57,548 nucleotides of DNA from Ectocarpus siliculosus. Lineage: Eukaryota; Sar; Phaeophyceae; Ectocarpales; Ectocarpaceae. Below the pieces are notes generated by a model. The model saw only the letters and a program-made list of their open reading frames with translations. It did no database searches and had not been told where the DNA came from. The stretch covers positions 2,313,105 through 2,370,652 of the forward strand of contig FN649746.1 in the NCBI GenBank assembly GCA_000310025.1, given 5' to 3'. Positions 1 through 10,400 of the stretch are shown here, one piece after another; the first letter of the stretch is position 1; each line of letters opens with the position of its first letter. Both the position numbers and the translations under genes were made by a program.

Positions 1-25
1 TCATATTTGTTGTCAGTTTCAGCAA

Positions 26-356
26 GGGACGCGCCAATGAGTGGAAGCACCCGTGCTGCAAATGTGTTGTCAGTTTCAGCGTAGGGACGCGCCAATGAGT
101 GGAAGCACCCGCGCTGTTGGCAAGTGGAGTTCACCGTATCCAACGCATCGAAAAAAAAAAAAAAACACGTATCAGCACGGGACGCGCCAATGAGTGGAAG
201 CACCCGTGCTGCATATGTGTTGTCAGTTTCAGCGAGGGACGCGCCAATGAGTGGAAGCACCCGCGCTGTTGGCAAGTGGAGTTCACCGTATCCAACGCAT
301 CGAAAAAAAAAAAAACACGTATCAGCACGGGACGCGCCAATGAGTGGAAGCACCCG
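26..356. repeat. composite tandem repeat
   Basis: A core beginning gggacgcgccaatgagtgga occurs five times, at about 26, 84, 179, 236 and 329. Spacing alternates 58, 95, 57 and 93 bp, so the higher-order unit is about 152 bp. The longer spacer holds a run of 13-15 A followed by cacgtatcagca. The array runs toward the left edge of the window, so its full size is unknown. Short ORFs here only reflect the repeat and are not genes. Confidence 0.85.
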
Positions 357-591
357 TGCCGATGGCGAACCGGGGTTCACCGAATCCAAGAAAATATACA
401 TATAAAAAAAAAGAAGAGAAACCATCGCTAGTGTTCCAAAGAGAGAAATATTCGGGATTGGTCGACGTCCGGTGACCGTAGCGTCAGCAGCAATAATCAC
501 TCCATTCAATCCACAGGCGTCGAGAACGAACTAACGCGAGCTCGCGATATAACAACGCGTCGTTCTGGGCCCGACGAAAACCCACGTCAGA

Positions 592-1651
592 TAGTTTCGC
601 CCGAAGATAGGATTTGTAGACCATTCTAACTGCAGATCCAGGCGCGCGATCGACTACGCCCACGATGAAGAGGAAAAGAAGTGTTCCCGCAACGCCGCCC
701 TGACGCTCGCCCGCCGCCTGCCGCCGGTCCGCTGCTTATACGACTCCAACCGCGACCAGATGCCGACACGGGCCTCCACGCGGAGCGGCAGGGCAGCGGC
801 TGGGCAAGCAGGGCGAGGTCGGGCGGCGACACCTTCGACACCACGCACGAGGAGGTCTACCGCGCGATCGGTGGCGAGCTCGACGGCTCGCCCCTCGACG
901 CGCAGCGGATCACGTACTCCCGCGAGGCGTCGAGCGGTATCCTCCTCGCGAGCGCCAGGGACAGGCACCCGCGGCGACCCCCCCGCTGATGAGACTGAGC
1001 TCGCTTCTCTCCGCGGGCTGGTGGACGGCCTGAGGGAGGAGCTGCAGCGGAAGCGCGATGAGGCTGCCGGCGATCGCCAGCAGCTTCAAGCAACGATCGA
1101 CGACCTGATCGCCACCCAAGCAGCAGGACCTGGCCTTCCGGGGGGGGGTGCAACTGGTGGGCACAACCGCCCCACCATCGGCCTCTCGGGCCCCCGCTAC
1201 ACCCAGCGCCGAGGCGGCTAAGGCTACGGCAAAGGATAGAGCGCGGATGTGGGGGGACCTCCGCCGGGTAAAAGCGTGGCTCATCCTGGGGCGGCCTCCG
1301 GCAGTTTCAAAACTGTCGCAGATGGAGTGGCAATCCTTGCTTCGCAAAGGCGTCCTGGTGACAGAGAAAGTGGCGGCATCGCTCGACACGCTCGTGGTTA
1401 CTGCTTCGCCTTCAACTCGTCGTCCGGTTGCCATGATCGTAACTGCCCACACATCCACGCCCAGAACCCTTCCCACGCTAGGCGCGGAGCGTCCGAAACT
1501 CCGGCAACCGGCGCGCGCGGCGTTGGCCACGGCAACGGGGGAGGGCGCGGAGGAGAGGCGCGCGCCGCTGGCGAGGGCGGCGCGAGACCCAAGGCCGCTG
1601 GCTTCTTCACCCACGGGAAAGACAAATAGGGGTGCGGGCTCTCCCGCGTAG
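592..1651 (+). pseudogene. gag-like ORF of a tyrosine-recombinase element, frameshifted
   Basis: Protein-like stretches lie in successive frames: an acidic/basic start (about 600-760), a segment with HEEVYRAIGGELDG (about 850-890), a predicted coiled coil with LRGLVDGLREELQRKRDEAA (about 1005-1110), a basic segment with MEWQSLLRKGVLV (about 1320), and a CCCH zinc finger of spacing C-x8-C-x4-C-x3-H with GYCFAFNSSSGCHDRNCPHI (about 1405-1465). No single frame covers them, so several indels or unseen introns are needed. Coiled coil plus a zinc finger just upstream of a tyrosine recombinase resembles the gag region of DIRS/Ngaro-type retroelements. No reverse transcriptase lies between it and the recombinase. 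It is most likely a decayed gag. The function is inferred, not shown. Confidence 0.5.
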
Positions 1652-1669
1652 CGGGGGGGCCTACCTCGG

Positions 1670-2878
1670 ATGGCAGCGCACCTGCCGCTAAATCGAACGG
1701 CAGCACGCCGGTCTACACGAGGTTGGCTCCAGGGCTATCAGCAGGTTCAGGACCTGGGACAGGCAGGACGGGACTTTGTTACCGACGTCTTGGCATGCAG
1801 CTTCGTCGAGCACTCAGTTGCGTCTTCGTCTAGAAGGACTTACACGTCAGGCTTCAACTCTTGGTGCACGTTTCGCAGGCTGACGGAGAAGCCCAAGTTC
1901 CTAGGGCAACGTGCCGGGGACCTTCATGTGTGGGAGTTGATAGACTTCGTAGCCTGGTGTTTCGAGTCTGAGGGTAATCTAGCGAGTACAATATCCGGAA
2001 AACTCACGGCTGTACAACATTTTCATAGGCTGGAAGCTTCTGTCGAGCTAGACTTGTCGTCTCCGATGTTGAAATGTGCGCTAAGGGGGATTGCGAGGAA
2101 CCACGTGGCTGTGGGGACGGTACGCCGTGTGCGCCTGCCTGTGTCTTGGCGTATGCTGCTGGACGGGGAAAGCGCAAGCCAGAACTGGGGGGAAGGGGGC
2201 AGAGTGATGTGGCTGTGTCTGTGCTTGTCCTATCTCTTTATCACACGGTCTGATGAGGTGTTCGCGAATGATGCGGGCAGGGTGCATGAGGCACACTGTC
2301 TTACGAGGGCGGACGTAGCATTGTTTGCTGGCGAGACGCAATTAGTCTTTAGTCACTATCGTAGAGCAGACCGTGTCGAAATGAGGTTTAGAGGGCACAA
2401 GGCCGATCAAGAGCAGAAAGGAAACATACGGGTTCGTACGCGAGACGAAGTCACCGGACCGCAGTCAGGTGTGAGAGCACGCGGCGGCGCGGTGGCTCTT
2501 GTGGTGGAGCTGTTATCGTGTCATGCGACGTTCCCTGACTCCGCACCGTTGGCTTCGTACCGCAGTGGAAGAGCAGTGAGAGTAGTGAGGTATACTGCTG
2601 CCCTCCGTGCACTCAGAGAAGTGGTAGCGAAGTCGGGGCGTAACCCCCAGGAGTACGCGTTGCACTCGTTGCGAATTGGAGGCGCGACGGCTCTTGCATC
2701 GGGCGGAGACATCGCAGAACGAGTGATTCAGAGAGAAGGGAAGTGGAGGTCGGATGCATACAAGCCGTACGCGCTAAACAATGTAGAGGATTCGCGGCGA
2801 GTGTCACGGAAACTTACAGACGGCAGTAGGATCGTATCGAGACAGCCGGGGGAGGGGACCGTCTGGGGGAACGGATAG
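1670..2878 (+). CDS. tyrosine recombinase/integrase of a DIRS- or Crypton-like element
   Basis: An uninterrupted 402-aa ORF. The catalytic set of the tyrosine recombinase family is visible: box I Arg near residue 193 (ITRSDEVF), a Lys in GHKAD, box II His332-x-x-Arg335 (HSLRIGGA), then W-R-S-D-A-Y-x-x-Y, with Tyr367 the probable nucleophile and Tyr364 the alternative. The N-terminal half (about residues 40-140) has the helical look of a core-binding domain. The family joins and exchanges DNA strands through a 3'-phosphotyrosine link, and in transposons it inserts circular intermediates. The start is the first Met in frame; the preceding bases overlap the gag-like remnant. It is intact while its upstream partner is broken. 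A homologous dead copy lies at 56650-57548 on the minus strand. The element class stays open because no RT or RNase H is present. Confidence 0.82.
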   Translation: MAAHLPLNRTAARRSTRGWLQGYQQVQDLGQAGRDFVTDVLACSFVEHSVASSSRRTYTSGFNSWCTFRRLTEKPKFLGQRAGDLHVWELIDFVAWCFESEGNLASTISGKLTAVQHFHRLEASVELDLSSPMLKCALRGIARNHVAVGTVRRVRLPVSWRMLLDGESASQNWGEGGRVMWLCLCLSYLFITRSDEVFANDAGRVHEAHCLTRADVALFAGETQLVFSHYRRADRVEMRFRGHKADQEQKGNIRVRTRDEVTGPQSGVRARGGAVALVVELLSCHATFPDSAPLASYRSGRAVRVVRYTAALRALREVVAKSGRNPQEYALHSLRIGGATALASGGDIAERVIQREGKWRSDAYKPYALNNVEDSRRVSRKLTDGSRIVSRQPGEGTVWGNG

Positions 2879-2964
2879 TTGAGTTATTCGGTAGTCGTCC
2901 AGAAACTGACCTCGATGTGGGTGTTGTAGAATGGTGTGTACCATTTGAGGACTTGGTCAGTTTT

Positions 2965-3099
2965 GGGACTACTGCGTTTGCAGTCGTAGTCCCCCGGCTA
3001 GTATTTGTGGGGAGAGAGATGGATTTGTAAGAGTTGACGCCGGCCTTTGCAGCTAACGCGGCCGGAGAGACGATGAGCGTTTCGTGCGTCTCTCTCCCC
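2965..3099. other. stem-loop and inverted repeat behind the recombinase
   Basis: Two inverted repeats lie just past the recombinase stop. GGGACTAC (2965-2972) pairs with GTAGTCCC (2986-2993) around a 13-nt loop. GGGGAGAGAGA (3009-3019) pairs exactly with TCTCTCTCCCC (3089-3099) around about 70 nt. They may belong to the 3' end of the recombinase element, whose DIRS/Crypton relatives have structured or repeated ends, but no matching sequence was found on the left side. Confidence 0.45.
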
Positions 3100-3132
3100 A
3101 ACACGTAGCCTAGAAACCGAAGAAATAATGAA

Positions 3133-3414
3133 GCAATTCGAAAGAAAACAAAATAAAGCCCGTGTCCGTTCTGGCTTTGCAGCCACGAACACGTCCCCCC
3201 AGGGTTGCCATCCCTGTGATCAGCGCTGTCTTGCCCGGAAAATTGCATCGACACAAGAGGTTCATCGGCTGGCTTTGCGAAGTCTCATAGACTCTTTCTC
3301 CTCATACATCGGGCGCAAAGAAATTTGTGCTCAAGGGGAGATTCGAACCCCGGACATGACACGATGACCAGTCAGCTGTTAAGAAGCACGATGACCACTA
3401 GACTACTAGTCAGC
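3133..3414 (-). mobile_element. tRNA-derived SINE (family 1), left arm
   Basis: Read on the minus strand, it starts with a tRNA-like head: an A-box-like tagtctagtggtcatcgtgc and a B box with ggggttcgaatctcccc. A body follows with gagacttcgcaaagccagcc and cgtggctgcaaagccag. It matches the plus-strand copy at 3415-3673 head to head, with modest divergence. An intergenic gap could not explain such conserved pol III promoter boxes. No coding function. Confidence 0.7.
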
Positions 3415-3673
3415 GCTGACTAGTAGTCTACAGTAGTGGTCATCGTGCTCCCTAACAAAAAGCTAAAATGTCCGGGGTTCGAATCTCCCCTTGAGCATAC
3501 ATTTCTTTGCGCCTGATTTATGAGGAGAAATGATCTATGAGACTTCGCAAAGCCAGCCAATGAACCTCTTGTACCGATACTTTTTTCCGGGCAAGACAAC
3601 GCTGGCCACAGGGATGACAACCGTGGGGGGATGTGTTCGTGGCTGCAAAGCCAGCCTGGACACGGGCATTAAC
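3415..3673 (+). mobile_element. tRNA-derived SINE (family 1), right arm
   Basis: Same order as the left arm on the opposite strand: head gctgactagtagtctacagt, B box gtccggggttcgaatctccc, then a body shared with the left arm down to cacgggcatt. The junction cagcgctgac is the exact centre of a palindrome, so the two arms form a perfect-centred inverted repeat of about 540 bp. Whether this is two SINE insertions or one foldback element is unresolved. Confidence 0.7.
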
Positions 3674-3765
3674 TTTTGTTAAGAAGCACGATGACCACTA
3701 GACTACTAGTCAGCGCTGACTAGCAGTCTAGTGGTCATTGTGCTTCTAAACAGAAGCTACACCGG
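3674..3765. repeat. second palindrome made of two truncated SINE heads
   Basis: The segment gttaagaagcacgatgacca is repeated directly from about 3377 and again meets its inverted partner at cagcgctgac (about 3712). Only about 40 bp of head is present on each side. It marks a third and fourth SINE-head remnant abutting the SINE pair, immediately before the last LRR exon of copy A. Confidence 0.6.
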
Positions 3766-3833
3766 AACACTCGCTCCATCGCCTTCCCCAATCGACATAT
3801 TCAACCGGCGACATCCAGCGGCACGATACGTAC

Positions 3834-6800
3834 AGTTTCGTCAGGGCCGTAAGAGAATCGAATATCCCAGCGGGCAGCGTCGTCAGATCGTTGAAGGGCA
3901 GGTTCCTGCGGGTTCATCGGGAGAACGAGAGAGGTAAGACGACCAAGGAGCTGGTGACACCCGTGGCTGTTGTTGCGTTTCGGTCGTGACTGGGCAGCAA
4001 AGTTCTGGGCGGCTTGATCCTCGAAAGTGAAGGCAGTGGCGGATTCATGCAACTTGGAACAGCGTACAGCCGATCTGCTTCCAGACATACCGCCTGGAAT
4101 ATCGTAGTCACTGCACCAGTTTTTACAACGCGCCAACTCTACAGCGCTGGGTTAGAGAACCGGGTCATCCCCACGGTATCCAACAAGCCACGTACATTTT
4201 GGGGACCTACCGGGCATCCGTCCCACCAAGCCGAAGTAGAGAACCACGGTGGTGCCTACCAATGACCCGAAACGCGCGCAAACTCAGCAGGTCCGTTCGT
4301 CGCGATACCGCAACCAAACCAATCGATATTATAACCTTGAAGACTCTCAGCTGAACGATACTCACAGTTCGATCAACAGGATCAGGTGGTCGAACACCCC
4401 AACGGGCAGCGTCGACAGGGAGTTGTAGCTCACATCCCTGTAATTAGGAATGAGGCACGCCGAGGTGGGGGGGAGCGATAGAAGAGATAAGTCTGGTGTT
4501 GCACCTTGGCCGTGGAAGGGACACGCTGGCTCGGAAGGCCCGATAGTTCAAGTCAAACCGGTGTCGGAGTCATGCAGCTTGACGCTCGAAGTCACATGTG
4601 TTTCAGGCTGCCAATGATGCCATGGTGTGCATGAGCCACCGTAGTACGAAAACACGAGTCTACACTAGATTTGACAGGACGGGCTGATTGGGCATAACGC
4701 AGCAAGCAACCTGAACTCTTTCGGGTGACCTCTCGACCATCCATCTCCTCCGAGAAATGCGTGTCCAAAGGTCGTGCGAGTGTTGCTGCTCGTGCCCAAC
4801 GGAGCCCCTGAACGCTTTCGTCGATCGCAATATCAACCACCCACACTACTTCCCGCGACCTACCGCTGTACCTAAACTATCCCGATTTCAGCTACAGTAA
4901 CTCGTCTTGACGAAGCAAACAACCCGACCGGCAGCATCTCCAACCCGCTACCGCTCTGGTCTGTATTTGTTCATTGGAAGAACGGGAAAGCCCGAATCGC
5001 GGGGATGAACGCAGTTATCACCCGTAAGTGGTAAATGTTCGGGTGACCTCTGACAACGTAACGGAACTGAGTCGTAATCGGCAGTAATGGCTGTCACGCA
5101 CGTACAAAAATGTTCAACCACTTAGTGCTGCCGTTCGTCACGATCTAGCAGCCATCTATCATGTGTTCTTCAGCAACATCACCCCTGCAACCTTCAGCTG
5201 TATGATGCTCACATGGTAGTCAGCTGACTGCCTGAACCAAACATCCCGGCAGGCAACGTCGTAAGTTGGTTGAAGGACAGATCCCTGTACATTTGCAGGG
5301 CACACGACAGGCAGAGGACGAGTGATTTTCAAAGCAGACGTCACCAACCTAATGTTTAATTTCAGCTAAGAAAGCGGGCGAAGGCCTTGGTATTCAGAAT
5401 ACACCATGGCGATACTACGCGACTTTTCAACAGGTCTCATTCCATGTGCCAAAGTGACTAGATATAGTCATGGAGACCGTAGCCAGGGAATCAAACGATA
5501 ACGTTCGACGGAAAGAAGATCATGAGAGAAGTACATGATCATGATCATGACCCACGGTGCGCAAGCAAACCGGACATGTTCGGTAGACCTTCCTGGCAAC
5601 CGTCCGCTCCAACTCTGACACCAAAGAGGACCAAGGGTAGCGAGATTGTGTTAGATATTGGTGCGATACCAAACACTATCGGTATTCGCGATACCGCAGC
5701 CAACCCGTATCAAGTCCATACCCTCGATACCCTGCCTACTGTGCCATACGTACAGTTCGGTCAGGGTCGGGACAGAACTGAATATCCCCGCAGGCAGCGT
5801 CGCCAGGTTGTTGTAGGTCACATCCCTACGAGTTCGTCGGGAGTTCAAAGAGGTCCGCGAGAGGAGACAAAGGAGCAAGTTTCACCCGTTTCTGTTTGGG
5901 CTTTGCGGGCACGAGTGGGCCGCTAGTTTGAGAGGCTCCATCGTCAAACGTCAAAATGCCGTGGCGGATTCATGCAACATGGGACAGCGTACAGCTGATC
6001 TGCTTCAAGACACACTGCCTGGAGTTTCGTAGTCACCGCACCAGTTTTCACACGTACGCCCACTCTGCAGCAGAGCGTTAGGGAATCGACTCTTTCCCAA
6101 CGGTTTAGCCAGCGAGTCGAATACACTGCACGACCTACCGGTCATCCATACGCACGAGGTCCAACTCATCACAGGCGGCTGCCGTTAGAATCGTCATTCG
6201 ACGAGCTGAATACGGGAGCTACACCGAAACACCTCCGTTCATCGTTTTCTCCCATGGACATCTTCTGTCGTCGAATTCCAACTGCACGATACGTACAGTT
6301 CCGTCAGAGCCGTGAGAGAATCGAACATCCCAGCAGGCAGCGTCGTCAATTCGTTGTTGGTGAGGCCCCTGTGGGTTCGTCGGGAGGTCCAAGAGGGGAC
6401 ACAAAAGAGGAAGTGTCACCCGCTTCTGTTACTGTATTTCGGTCATGAGCGGGCTGCTAGTGCAGGCGAACCAATCGTCAAACGCTAAAATGCAGTGGCG
6501 GATTCTTGCAACATGGAACAACGTACAGCCGATCTGCTTCAAGACATGCGGCCTGAAGCATCGTAGTCACTTCATCGGTTTTCTAAACGCGCTCACTCTT
6601 AAGCAGATGGTTGGAGAATCGGCTCATTCCCCACGGTAGCAAGCGAACCGAATGCATCTGCACCACCTGCCGGTCGCCCCTAAGCACAAAGTCCAACTGA
6701 TCGAAAGCGACGGCGTCGAAAGTCGTCATTCGACTACCTGCGTACGGGACTTACACCGAAACACCTCCGTTCATCGTCTACCCCTCTGGGCATCTCCTAC

Positions 6801-7448
6801 CGGCGACATCCTGCTGCGCGATACGTACAGTGTGGCAAGAGCGGGGAGAGAACCGAACATTCCAGCAGGCAGCGTCGTCAACTGGTTGTAGCCCAGGTAC
6901 CTGCGGGTTCGTCGGGAGGATGAGAGAGGTCCGGGAGACAACTGAGCAATGTCACCCGTGTCCGTTACTGCATTGCGGTCACGAGTGGGCTGCTACATTG
7001 AGAGCGTCGATCGTCAAACGTCAATGGCGGACCCTAGTGACACTTGGAACAACGTACAGCCGGTCTGCTTCGATACAGACTTGTCCGGAGTATCGTGGTC
7101 ACAATATACATATGTTACCAAATTCTACAACGCGCTCATTCCACACCAGACGTCTGGAGAATCGGCTCATTCCCTACGGTTTAGAAACAAGCACGCCGAA
7201 TTCATCTGCACGACCTTCCGGCCGTCCGTCCGTACGAAGTCCAACTCATCGAAAGCGACGACCGTGAAAGTCGTCGTTCGACCAGCTTTACACGGGAACT
7301 ACACCAGAAGAATTCCGTTCTTCGTGTTACCCAATGGACATCTTTTACCGACGACATTCAGCTGCACGATACGTACAGTAGCGTCATGGCCTGAAGCGAA
7401 TCGAAAGTCCCAGCAGGCAGCGTCGTCATGTCGTTGGAGCTCATGTAC
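3834..7448 (-). repeat. array of 72-nt LRR exons, copy A
   Basis: Exons at 7377-7448, 6829-6900, 6297-6368, 5754-5825 and 3834-3905 belong to a family of about 540-bp units. Each unit has the same exon plus a related intron with recognisable motifs (gcagtggcggattcatgcaa; acctccgttcatcgt). Exons 5213-5284 and 4366-4437 have different introns and a divergent repeat (LPAGMFGSGSQL; LPVGVFDHLILL). The exon at about 4896-4965 keeps LPVGLFASS but has lost a usable acceptor phase. The unit structure shows expansion by duplication of exon plus intron. Confidence 0.85.
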
Positions 7449-10400
7449 CTGCGGGTTCGTCGAATACACGACACAAACCGAGGAGGAGTGCCAACAGACC
7501 ACCGTCGATCGTGTCATCATAGGTTCACTCGTCGGTGGTGTTGCCAACCCAAGGATAAGACAGTAAGCGAGTGACGCAACTTTGGGTCAGCGCACCGTTC
7601 GATCTTCTTCAGGTTTCCATGTATACGCAGAGAGGCAGTTGCGGCACCAATTGAAAACACCTTCCCATACAGCATGGGCGACCGGACCGGCTCATTCGTT
7701 ACGGTTGTGCGCGTGAGTCAGACGCATTTTGGTGACTAGCTGGCAATCAATCTTAACAAGTCTTGAGTTTTACCAACCAGTCGCGAGAGTACCATTCATC
7801 CTGCTGCGAAGGATGATGCCATTCAATACCACCGTTCATCGTTGTACGACAACCAAACCCCATCGGTATCACTTTTTTGCCAGTTCATATTAATTTTTCA
7901 TCGGGAACGATGTATCGACGAGAGCTGCTACGGCCGCCCATTGCACAGCGTAGTAGGCGTCAGGATTCCGGGTTCAATCACCACGATTCCGCAAGCAAGC
8001 TGACACATTGGGACTTCGCAGACTCGTTGACCTCGGGGCAATTGGTCTACAGTACATCAAGTCGAAGCACACACAAAGGTCATGGGACATCTCTCAGCTC
8101 GCCACAGGACGGGCAGGAAATTAAATGGCAGATCGTCGGGCTGTCACAGCCAACACCCAAATATATCATATGATACCATCTCGAACCTACTGCTGTACGG
8201 CACTCACGCTTCCGTCAGGAGATTGAGAGAATCGAATAACCTTTCAGGCAGCGTCTCCAGTTCGTTGTAGCTTGGGTTTCGTGGTATTGTCGGGGGGGTG
8301 AAGATGGGCTACAGAACCGCAATAGCCACCCACCCTTGCACTTGAGCCTTTCGGCCACAAAGGAGGGTGCTAGCTCTGAAGGCGTGAGCGTCCGAGCTAA
8401 AAGCGTGGGCGACATCATCACATAGCCTGGAATCACAAACTCTACTCGATCACATTAGATTGTTTACATTTGCATGGAGTACGTTCAATTGGCAGACACC
8501 CTCATTCATAAAAGTGAGATAATTAGCTCATCAATCATGTTGCGCAACCTAGCGGGGCTTCGGCATTATTGGGTTTTTGGTCAAATTGAGTGATCGGGTC
8601 ATCATGACTCACAACCTGATTTCACCCGGTCATGACTCGGTCATGACAATCCGGGCATGACTGGGTCACGACCGAGTCATGATCACGATCGGTTCATGAC
8701 GCAGTCTTCGAGATGGAGTCATGACTCCCAGCATGACCGAAAAGTCATGCCTCGGTCATGCTTGGGTCATGACTCGGCATGACCGAGTTGCGACCAGTTC
8801 ATGGCCCTATTATGACCGAGCCATGACTCGGTAACGATTTCCTTTACAATAGACTATCGGGTTTGGCATGGGCATGAAAACGGGCTAATACCCCTTCCGC
8901 GAATCCTAACCATGACCCCAAACCCGCACGATGGGTGCTACGGTGGCGCTCGGCGGATGCGTTCTAGGTGAGGCTGCGGGCATAGGTGCTGGTTTGATTT
9001 TCAAGGCAATATTGCTAGGTGGTCTACCGGCATAGGTTCTAGGCTGGCGTTGAAGCATAAACTCTACACAGACCATCGATTCATGGTTAGACAATGACAT
9101 GATCGTGTCTTGGTCATGGTCCACTTGTAGTGACCCGGTAATGACACCATCCCCAATCGTGATTGACCTACAACCTGAAATCCTAACCCTATTGGGTATT
9201 CTCACGCTGTTGTTCTTGTTGTTGTTGTCTTCTCACTTAAACCGTTCCGGTCTCCGCTCAGTACCTTCGTGTGTCCGTACTGGTCCAACTGACGCGGACA
9301 TATTCCGTGGCCACAAGCCAAATCCCCAAAAGACCTTTCTAAAAATATTGAAAAAATGGACCCCAGAAGAGTCCTCCAAGGCGCGAGTTGTTTTCTACCG
9401 AAACGAAAAAGACAAACGAAGGGAAACTATCCGGAATACAGACGTGTGTCACAAAAAATGACTTGACAGGTTCCGACGCATATCGTAAACACGATAGTCT
9501 CCGTCACCTGACGGTCACCTCCAAAGCGAAACTCCTTGAGGCCCCAGCAAGCTATTCTCCAACTGCATTTCCAGACAACCGCCTTTCCCAGCCACCCATG
9601 GCGTGTACATCCTGGCATCTGGTGGCTATCAAACCATGCAGTTTCCGGCTCCAAATCAAAGAACGCTCACAGCTCAGCAAACGACCAACACATCGAAAAA
9701 CCGTGGTGAAGCTGCATCTAGATGGAGCGGATGTTCCAGGTTAGAGGTAAGACTGGAGTTGACCTATTACTCCAGCAACCAACAACCTTGCAATGGCAGC
9801 ATTAGCGCGGTGGGAGTGTACCAATTTGGCTCGCCAAAAAGAAACGTACCACTGTCCATCTTCGCCCTCACTTTCATGTTGCAGGTGCTTGCATGTCCCG
9901 TGGTTGACATGGGACTGTTCTACACTCAACCATCTAAACACACGATATACATTCGGTACGCACGATGGAGTCGCGGTATCATTCGTCGACATAGTATTTA
10001 GTTGTGTCCTCGATGTCGGAGGAGGCCTTCAGGCTCTCCCCAAGAACACGCTGTCCCACGTCTGCGGCAAGAGCAGCGCGATACGCCCCCCCTAACCACT
10101 CAGCTTGATGTCAGACTCACAAGTTCTGGATGTTGTTTTCTCCAAAGTTTTCGAAGCATGCCGTCAAATCTCCCGCCACGACGTCGTCATCGGTAATGTC
10201 GCACCAGCCTAGATCCCTGGAGGAATCGCCCGGAAATACCCCACAATACGTTGCGGACAAAACGTTAAATACGACCCTTTCGGTGGTGGAGCGCTTTTTC
10301 CATCGTGCTTGCGTGGCTAGCCATTTCCGCGCCAACTTATCCTTCCAAAATGTGTTGGAAGGCATGCATCTTTTGACGGCGTCAGTGCGGTTCCAAGAAT

